A stretch of 5,025 bases of DNA from VXNE01 sp964518405 (lineage in GTDB: Bacteria; Pseudomonadota; Gammaproteobacteria; Pseudomonadales; Azotimanducaceae). The DNA lies in contig CAZFGB010000013.1 in the NCBI GenBank assembly GCA_964518405.1, positions 1 through 5,025 on the forward strand, in the 5' to 3' direction. Under the pieces are notes generated by a model that was not told the DNA's origin, searched no databases, and saw nothing but the letters and a program-made list of their open reading frames with translations. This document shows positions 1 through 5,025 of this stretch, in pieces; the stretch's first letter is position 1; the number at the start of each line of letters is the position of its first letter. Made by a program: the position numbers and the translations under genes.

Positions 1-731
<731 letters not shown>

Positions 732-747
732 CCAGTCGGCCGCGTTC

Positions 748-762
748 CGGGTGCAAAACCCG
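748..762 (+). other. Small stem-loop in the recA-recX gap
   Basis: The bases cgggt (748-752) and acccg (758-762) pair perfectly around a five-base loop gcaaa. It lies 17 bases after the recA stop. In E. coli a leaky terminator between recA and recX keeps recX expression low, and this hairpin is in the corresponding place. However, the stem is only 5 bp and no T-run follows, so it does not meet the pattern of an intrinsic terminator. It also covers the alternative GTG start of recX at 751. It could attenuate readthrough or protect the recA mRNA 3' end; it could also be chance. Confidence 0.3.
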
Positions 763-801
763 CATGCAAAAGCCGCGGGCGGTAACAGCGTCGACAGCGC
801 G

Positions 802-1362
802 ATGAACACGCGCCAATCCGAGCAAGCGACGCTGACCGAGCGAGCCCTGCGTCTGCTCGCAACTCGCGAACACTCCCGATTCGAACTGCGCCGCAAGCTG
901 CTGCGCCGCCGCGCATCCGATTCGCCCAAGCCGCATGAAAAGCCGCATGAAAAGCCGCATGAACAGCCGAATAGGCAGGCGCTGGTTCAGGTGCAGGTGG
1001 AAACCGTACTCGACGATCTCGCGCGCCGGGACCTGCTGTCCGATGTCCGCTTCGCCGAGGCGTTTGTCCGTCGCGGCATCGATCGCGGTCACGGCCCGAT
1101 CAAGATTCGGGCGGACCTGCGCAACCGGGGCGTGATGGAAGACATCATCGACGATACGCTCACTTTTTCCGACGAGTTCTGGCTTCGCCGTGCCCGGGCG
1201 GTGCAGGCCAAACGCTTCGGCAACGCCGGCGCCCGTGCCGGCGACAGCAGCGACGCCGGGTCGGCGAGCCGCTCCGAATGGGCCCGTCGCGCGCGTTTCC
1301 TCGCGTCGCGCGGATTCGCATCGGACATCATCTATCGAACGCTGGGCCCGCAGACCGTATAA
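802..1362 (+). CDS. recX: RecX regulatory protein (RecA modulator)
   Basis: RecX binds RecA filaments and limits their growth and activity. The 186-residue product from ATG 802 has the family's all-helical three-module layout: TERALRLLATREHSRFELRRKLL (module 1), ARRDLLSDVRFAEAFV (D77-V88) and GHGPIKIRADLRNRGV (G96 on) in module 2, and RRARFLASRGFASDIIYRTLG at the end (module 3). E. coli RecX has 166 residues. The extra length is mostly a KPHE x3 array at residues 43-54, between modules 1 and 2, and a Gly/Ala/Ser/Asp-rich stretch at about 140-158. An in-frame GTG at 751 would add 17 residues (MQNPHAKAAGGNSVDSA). I prefer ATG 802 because the extension looks unlike RecX and GTG 751 sits inside a hairpin, but neither start has a convincing Shine-Dalgarno. 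The gene lies 70 bases after recA and is probably cotranscribed with it by readthrough. I see no LexA box of its own in the gap. Confidence 0.93.
   Translation: MNTRQSEQATLTERALRLLATREHSRFELRRKLLRRRASDSPKPHEKPHEKPHEQPNRQALVQVQVETVLDDLARRDLLSDVRFAEAFVRRGIDRGHGPIKIRADLRNRGVMEDIIDDTLTFSDEFWLRRARAVQAKRFGNAGARAGDSSDAGSASRSEWARRARFLASRGFASDIIYRTLGPQTV
928..963 (+). repeat. Three perfect tandem 12-bp units in recX (KPHE x3)
   Basis: The unit aagccgcatgaa occurs three times without a mismatch at 928-939, 940-951 and 952-963. A decayed fourth unit (cagccgaat...) follows from 964. The period is a multiple of three, so copy-number change would keep recX in frame and add or remove KPHE tetrapeptides. 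The array encodes a charged, Pro- and His-rich linker between the first two helical modules of RecX, a position that is variable in the family. Perfect identity, including at third codon positions, suggests recent expansion by slippage. Confidence 0.95.
1224..1243 (+). repeat. 7-bp inverted repeat inside recX
   Basis: The arms cgccggc (1224-1230) and gccggcg (1237-1243) pair perfectly over a six-base loop. They lie in the second non-conserved, Gly/Ala/Ser-rich stretch of RecX (NAGARAGD). The composition is almost pure G+C, so such a stem can arise by chance in this genome. No function is claimed. Confidence 0.4.
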
Positions 1363-1363
1363 T
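1335..1363 (+). promoter_or_regulatory. Probable sigma70-type promoter for alaS, overlapping recX stop
   Basis: A perfect TATAAT stands at 1358-1363, and its bases 1360-1362 are the recX stop codon TAA. Seventeen bases upstream, tcgaac (1335-1340) matches the -35 consensus TTGACA at only 3 of 6 positions. The bases after the -10 (ccgccgcc) form a GC-rich discriminator, the type associated with stringent and growth-rate control of translation genes. Transcription would start near 1370-1372 and give a leader of about 25 bases with a ribosome binding site. TATAAT is rare by chance in DNA this GC-rich, but the weak -35 keeps the call moderate. Confidence 0.5.
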
Positions 1364-1382
1364 CCGCCGCCTTTTGAAGTTC

Positions 1383-1398
1383 AGGAATCGCGACGGTG
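1383..1398 (+). promoter_or_regulatory. Ribosome binding site and GTG start of alaS
   Basis: AGGA at 1383-1386 is followed by nine bases and then GTG at 1396-1398. This spacing, together with the match of the first residues (MKTAEIRAAYLDFF) to the usual AlaRS N-terminus, fixes GTG 1396 as the start. Confidence 0.75.
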
Positions 1399-4038
1399 AA
1401 AACTGCCGAGATTCGAGCCGCTTACCTCGACTTCTTCGCGGCTCGCGGCCATCAGGTCGTCAAGTCCAGCAGCCTCGTTCCGGGGAACGATCCGACGTTG
1501 CTGTTCACCAACGCCGGGATGGTGCAGTTCAAGGACGCGCTTGCGGGCCGCGAGCGCCCGGGCTTCGACCGGGCGGTTTCCTGCCAGCTTTGCGTCCGCG
1601 CCGGGGGCAAGCACAACGACCTCGAAAACGTCGGCTATACGGCGCGCCACCAGACGCTGTTCGAAATGCTCGGCAACTTCAGTTTCGGCAGCTATTCGAA
1701 GGAGGAGGCGATCACCTGGGCATGGGAGTTCGTCACCGACGTTCTCGGGTTCGACCGGGACAGATTGTTGGTGACCGTGCATCCGACCGACGACGAGGCG
1801 GCGCGACTCTGGATCGACAAGATCGGCGTGGCGGCGGAGCGGGTGATCGAACACCCCGATAATTTTTGGGCGATGGGCGATACCGGCCCGTGCGGGCCGG
1901 ACTCGGAGATTTTCTACGATCAGGGCCCCTCGGTCGCTGGCGGACCGCCGGGTTCGCCGGAAGAGGAGGGCGACCGTTTCCTCGAAATCTGGAACCTGGT
2001 GTTCCCGCAGTACGACAGGTCCGCGGGTGGCGAACTCGCGGACTTGGCCAGCCCTGGCGTGGATACGGGGATGGGCCTCGAACGCGCGGCCGCGGTCGCT
2101 CAGGGCGTGCACTCGAACTACGAGACCGACGTCTTCCGCGGGATCGTTCTCGCGGCCGGACGCATGGCCGGGTTCAACGACGAGGCCGAAATGCTCGGCA
2201 ACGCATCCCTGCGCGTCATCGCGGACCACATTCGCTCGACATCCTTTCTTATCGCTGAAGGCGTGATGCCGGGCAACGAGGATCGGGATTACGTCCTGCG
2301 GCGCATCATCCGCCGGGCGCTGCGCCACGGGCACAAAATCGATCTGCGCAAGCCGTTTTTCCATCGACTTGTTGCGCCGCTGGCCGCGGAGATGGGCGGG
2401 GCGTATCCGCTGATCGACGAGCGCAAGGACAGCATCGCAGCGATCCTGCTTGCCGAGGAAGAGCGGTTCGCCAGAACGCTTGATCGGGGCATGGCCCTGC
2501 TGAGCAAACACATCGCGACTAGTGGACGCGGGACGATTCCCGGTGAGGTGGCGTTCGAACTCTACGACACCTTCGGCTTCCCGGCGGACCTGACCGCCGA
2601 TGTCGCGCGCGAGCGGGGGCTCGACGTGGACATGGAGCGCTTCGAATCCGCCATGCAGGAACAGCGGCAGCGGTCGCAGCGTGCCGGTCGATTCGATGCG
2701 AGCGCCGAACAGCGCATCCAGGTCGACTCCGACGTGCAATTCGAAGGCTACGAGTCGCTGGAAACCGAAGCGACCATCGTGTCGCTATTCAAACGGCCGG
2801 AACGTGACCATGACGGATCGACCCCGGTGCAAACCGATCGCCTGGAAACTGCGGAGTCGGGCTATGTCGTGCTCGACCGCACACCTTTCTATGCGGAGTC
2901 CGGTGGCCAGGTCGGCGATACAGGCCTGATCGCGGCCGACGGCGCGCGGTTCGCGGTCGCGGACACGAGCCGGGGCGGTGGGCAACATCTGCATCGCGGC
3001 ACGGTGCAGAAGGGTGCGCTCATGGTCGGCGAGACCGTTACCGCGACGGTGGACGCGGAGCGCCGGTGGAACATCGTGCGCAACCATTCCGCCACCCACC
3101 TGTTGCACGCGGCGTTGCGACGTAATCTGGGCGTCCACGTCCGGCAGCGAGGCTCCAGGGTCGGGCCGGAAGGTTTTCGTTTCGACTTTTCCCACCCGTC
3201 GCCGATCACCGACGGCGAGTTGCGCACGATCGAGCTCGAGGTGAACGCGCGCATCGGCGAGAACTCGTCTGCCGTCGTGAGGCAGATGCCGTACGCGGAG
3301 GCGATCGACAAGGGCGCCATCGCACTGTTCGGGGAAAAGTATGGTGACGTGGTGCGGGTGCTCGCGATGGGCGGGGACTATTCGGTCGAGCTTTGTGGCG
3401 GCACGCACGTGCGGCGCACCGGCGACATCGGATACATGTGTATCGCGTCCGAGTCCAGCGTCGCGGCGGGAACCCGACGCATCGAGGCCTTGACTGGCGA
3501 ACGCGCTGTCGCGCATGCCCGGAGCGCGGAACAGTTGATCGCCGACATCGGTCAAGCAGTCGGCGGCGGCCGGGAGAACCTGCTGGAACAGGTGGAATCA
3601 CTGTCGGACCAAGCCAGATCCTTGCAGAAAGAACTGGAGGCGCTCAAGGGCCGGCTCGCACAGTCCCGGGGATCTGATCTTGCCAGCGAGGCGGTGGATG
3701 TAGGCGGCATCCAGGTCTTGGGCGCCGAGGTCGAGGGCGACTCCAGGGCCGTGCTGACGACGCTCGACGGGCTCAAGGACAAACTCGGCACCGCTGTCAT
3801 CGTGCTCGGGCAGGTGAGTGGCGGCCGCGTCAACCTGGCGGTCGGCGTAACGAAGGATCTGACCCAAAGGTTCACGGCGGGCGAGGTCATCCGCTTCGTC
3901 GGATCGCAGGTCGGCGCCAAGGGTGGTGGCGGACGACCGGATATGGCCCGTGGCGGTGGCGGCGACAAGCCGGAGGCGTTGCCGTCCGCGCTTGCTTCGG
4001 TCAGGAAATGGGTGGAAGAGCGCGTCGCTGAAGCCTGA
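1396..4038 (+). CDS. alaS: Alanyl-tRNA synthetase
   Basis: This cytoplasmic class II synthetase charges tRNA-Ala and hydrolyses mischarged Ser/Gly-tRNA-Ala. The 880-residue product is complete (E. coli has 876). The aminoacylation core includes TNAGM, motif 2 CVRAGGKHND with R68 and K72, NFWAMGDTGPCGPDSE, and motif 3 DTGMGLER (D223-R230). N294 and D391 align with E. coli N303 and D400, which read the G3:U70 identity pair. The editing domain starts around TPFYAESGGQVGD and has all four metal ligands: H564 and H568 (NHSATH), C667 and H671 (CGGTH). A coiled-coil-like linker at about 722-756 leads to the C-Ala domain with its glycine-rich GAKGGGGRPDMARGGGG (840-856). The usual GRGYVLRR reads DRDYVLRR here, a mild variation. 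The gene lies 33 bases after recX and 40 bases before lysC. A likely promoter overlaps the recX stop. Confidence 0.99.
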   Translation: MKTAEIRAAYLDFFAARGHQVVKSSSLVPGNDPTLLFTNAGMVQFKDALAGRERPGFDRAVSCQLCVRAGGKHNDLENVGYTARHQTLFEMLGNFSFGSYSKEEAITWAWEFVTDVLGFDRDRLLVTVHPTDDEAARLWIDKIGVAAERVIEHPDNFWAMGDTGPCGPDSEIFYDQGPSVAGGPPGSPEEEGDRFLEIWNLVFPQYDRSAGGELADLASPGVDTGMGLERAAAVAQGVHSNYETDVFRGIVLAAGRMAGFNDEAEMLGNASLRVIADHIRSTSFLIAEGVMPGNEDRDYVLRRIIRRALRHGHKIDLRKPFFHRLVAPLAAEMGGAYPLIDERKDSIAAILLAEEERFARTLDRGMALLSKHIATSGRGTIPGEVAFELYDTFGFPADLTADVARERGLDVDMERFESAMQEQRQRSQRAGRFDASAEQRIQVDSDVQFEGYESLETEATIVSLFKRPERDHDGSTPVQTDRLETAESGYVVLDRTPFYAESGGQVGDTGLIAADGARFAVADTSRGGGQHLHRGTVQKGALMVGETVTATVDAERRWNIVRNHSATHLLHAALRRNLGVHVRQRGSRVGPEGFRFDFSHPSPITDGELRTIELEVNARIGENSSAVVRQMPYAEAIDKGAIALFGEKYGDVVRVLAMGGDYSVELCGGTHVRRTGDIGYMCIASESSVAAGTRRIEALTGERAVAHARSAEQLIADIGQAVGGGRENLLEQVESLSDQARSLQKELEALKGRLAQSRGSDLASEAVDVGGIQVLGAEVEGDSRAVLTTLDGLKDKLGTAVIVLGQVSGGRVNLAVGVTKDLTQRFTAGEVIRFVGSQVGAKGGGGRPDMARGGGGDKPEALPSALASVRKWVEERVAEA

Positions 4039-4078
4039 CCGAACGCAAGGCCTTTCGACCCGGACATCGACTACGAAA

Positions 4079-5025
4079 ATGGAACATCGATCAGCAGCCC
4101 CTGCGCGGAGCGCGCGACATGCCGCACGCCTGAAAGCCAGGCCCCGATACGTGCACAAGTACGGCGGGACATCCGTCGGCACCGCCGAGCGTATCCGGAC
4201 GGTCGCGGACCGCGTCGTGCGCAGCCTCGATGCGGGAGAGGAAATCATCGTCGTCCTTTCCGCCATGGCGGGAGAGACGGATCGGCTTGAGGGACTCGCG
4301 CGGGATGTGGCGGAGAAGGTCGCCCCCAGGGAACGCGACGTACTGCTGTCGTCGGGGGAGCAGGTGACGATCGCGCTCTTGGCCATGGCGCTCATCGAGC
4401 GCGGTTTCGCCGCCAGATCCTATCTAGGCTGGCAGGTCCGGATCCTGACGGACGACGCGCATACGAGGGCGCGTATCGAACACATCGATACCGCCGCACT
4501 GGACGAAGATCTCGAAAACGGCGTGACGCCGATCATCGCGGGTTTCCAGGGCATCGATGCGCACGGCGACATGACGACGTTCGGCCGGGGCGGCTCCGAC
4601 ACCACGGCGGTTGCCGTGGCCGCCGCCGTCGAGGCCGACGAATGCCGCATCTATACGGATGTGGACGGCGTATACACGGCGGACCCCCGCATCGTCGAGG
4701 GCGCCTCGATGCTCGATATCGTCACCTTCGAGGAGATGCTGGAATTGGCAAGCCTCGGTTCGAAGGTGCTGCATCCGCGCTCGGTAGAGTTCGCGGGCAA
4801 GTACGGGGTGCCCCTGCGGGTGCTCTCCAGCTTTGGCGACGGAGACGGTACGCTTATCACGACGGAGGAAAAGGACATGGAACAGCCCGTCGTTTCGGGC
4901 ATCGCGTACTCGCGCGACGAGGCGAAGCTCACGCTCCTCGGCGTCCCGGACGTGCCCGGGATCGCCTCGAAGATCCTCGGCCCGATCGCCGGTGCCGGCA
5001 TCGAAGTCGACATGATCGTGCAGAA
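4079..5025 (+). CDS. lysC: Aspartate kinase LysC, 5' part (runs off right edge)
   Basis: Aspartokinase phosphorylates aspartate, the first step toward lysine, diaminopimelate, threonine and methionine. The frame is open from ATG 4079 to the window end (315 full codons, no stop). The kinase domain shows KYGGTSVGTAERI (K27-G30; usually KFGG), SGEQVTIALL (from about 92), AGFQGID, GRGGSDTT (169-176), YTDVDGVYTADPR (192-204) and SLGSKVLHPRSVEFAGKYGVPLRVLSSF (225-252). The first ACT domain begins at about M267 (MEQPVVSGIA) and is cut at VDMIVQ. The sequence closely resembles Pseudomonas-type LysC, so feedback control by lysine/threonine through the ACT domains is expected but not shown. Start choice is uncertain: ATG 4079 gives an Arg-rich extension of about 20 residues, with no clear Shine-Dalgarno. 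GTG 4151, with AGG nine bases upstream of it, would remove half of the first beta strand. No other ATG, GTG or TTG lies between them in frame. It is probably cotranscribed with alaS. Confidence 0.95.
   Translation, partial: MEHRSAAPARSARHAARLKARPRYVHKYGGTSVGTAERIRTVADRVVRSLDAGEEIIVVLSAMAGETDRLEGLARDVAEKVAPRERDVLLSSGEQVTIALLAMALIERGFAARSYLGWQVRILTDDAHTRARIEHIDTAALDEDLENGVTPIIAGFQGIDAHGDMTTFGRGGSDTTAVAVAAAVEADECRIYTDVDGVYTADPRIVEGASMLDIVTFEEMLELASLGSKVLHPRSVEFAGKYGVPLRVLSSFGDGDGTLITTEEKDMEQPVVSGIAYSRDEAKLTLLGVPDVPGIASKILGPIAGAGIEVDMIVQ
4864..4879 (+). promoter_or_regulatory. Internal ribosome binding site and ATG in lysC (possible beta subunit start)
   Basis: GGAGG at 4864-4868 lies eight bases before an in-frame ATG at 4877-4879 (M267 of LysC). 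It is a better translation signal than any at the 5' end of lysC. It falls exactly between the kinase domain and the first ACT domain (MEQPVVSGIAYSRDEAKLTLLG). In the alpha2beta2 aspartokinases of Bacillus subtilis (AK II) and Corynebacterium glutamicum, the regulatory beta subunit is made from an internal start at this boundary. Production of a separate beta subunit here is inferred. The motif also encodes conserved-looking Glu codons (TEEKDM), so partial coincidence is possible. Confidence 0.6.

Noticed and set aside
1278..1862. Alternative + strand frame of 194 codons over the recX end and alaS start
   Set aside because: It is Arg/Pro/Gly-rich, overlaps two well-supported genes and is a GC-rich frame shadow.
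1381..2739. Long open frame on the minus strand (452 codons) opposite alaS, with further minus-strand frames at 2785-3555 and 3598-4395
   Set aside because: These are antisense shadows of a strongly conserved gene in GC-rich DNA. The translations are compositionally odd, resemble no family I recognise, and alaS explains the whole region.
4039..4078. Separate promoter or terminator between alaS and lysC
   Set aside because: The 40 bases show no hairpin with a T-run and no convincing -10/-35 pair. Cotranscription with alaS is the simpler reading.

Overview
This window is a conserved housekeeping stretch of a GC-rich proteobacterial chromosome. It reads, all on the + strand, recA (3' two-thirds) - recX - alaS - lysC (5' three-quarters). 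The protein sequences look gammaproteobacterial. RecA and AlaRS align along their length with the E. coli proteins as I remember them, and the aspartokinase closely resembles the Pseudomonas-type LysC. The order recA-recX-alaS-lysC, usually followed by csrA/rsmA, is known from several high-GC gammaproteobacterial lineages. No finer taxonomic placement is justified from this sequence alone.

Layout. Positions 1-731 hold the RecA recombinase from just upstream of its Walker B strand to the stop; the Walker A region lies outside the window. A roughly 70-base gap holds a small perfect stem-loop and leads to recX (802-1362), a RecA modulator carrying an in-frame array of three identical 12-bp units (KPHE x3). 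A perfect TATAAT followed by a GC-rich discriminator overlaps the recX stop codon and probably serves as the alaS promoter. The alaS gene (1396-4038, GTG start) encodes a complete 880-residue alanyl-tRNA synthetase with aminoacylation, editing and C-Ala parts intact. Forty bases later lysC begins (best start ATG 4079). It is open through the right edge, ending inside the first ACT domain. Inside lysC, a strong Shine-Dalgarno sequence precedes a methionine codon exactly at the kinase/ACT boundary. This is where lysC genes of the alpha2beta2 type start a separate regulatory subunit.

Functionally, recA and recX form a recombination/SOS pair (RecX limits RecA filaments). The alaS and lysC genes serve translation and aspartate-family amino-acid synthesis (lysine, threonine, methionine, diaminopimelate). 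I see no mobile element, CRISPR array, tRNA/rRNA gene or defence system, and no stretch longer than about 75 bases without a gene. I did not find a previously undescribed system. The points worth a second look are small: the internal lysC start, the recX repeat array and a related sequence upstream of recX, an unusual basic end on RecA, an Arg-rich extension on LysC, and the alaS promoter.
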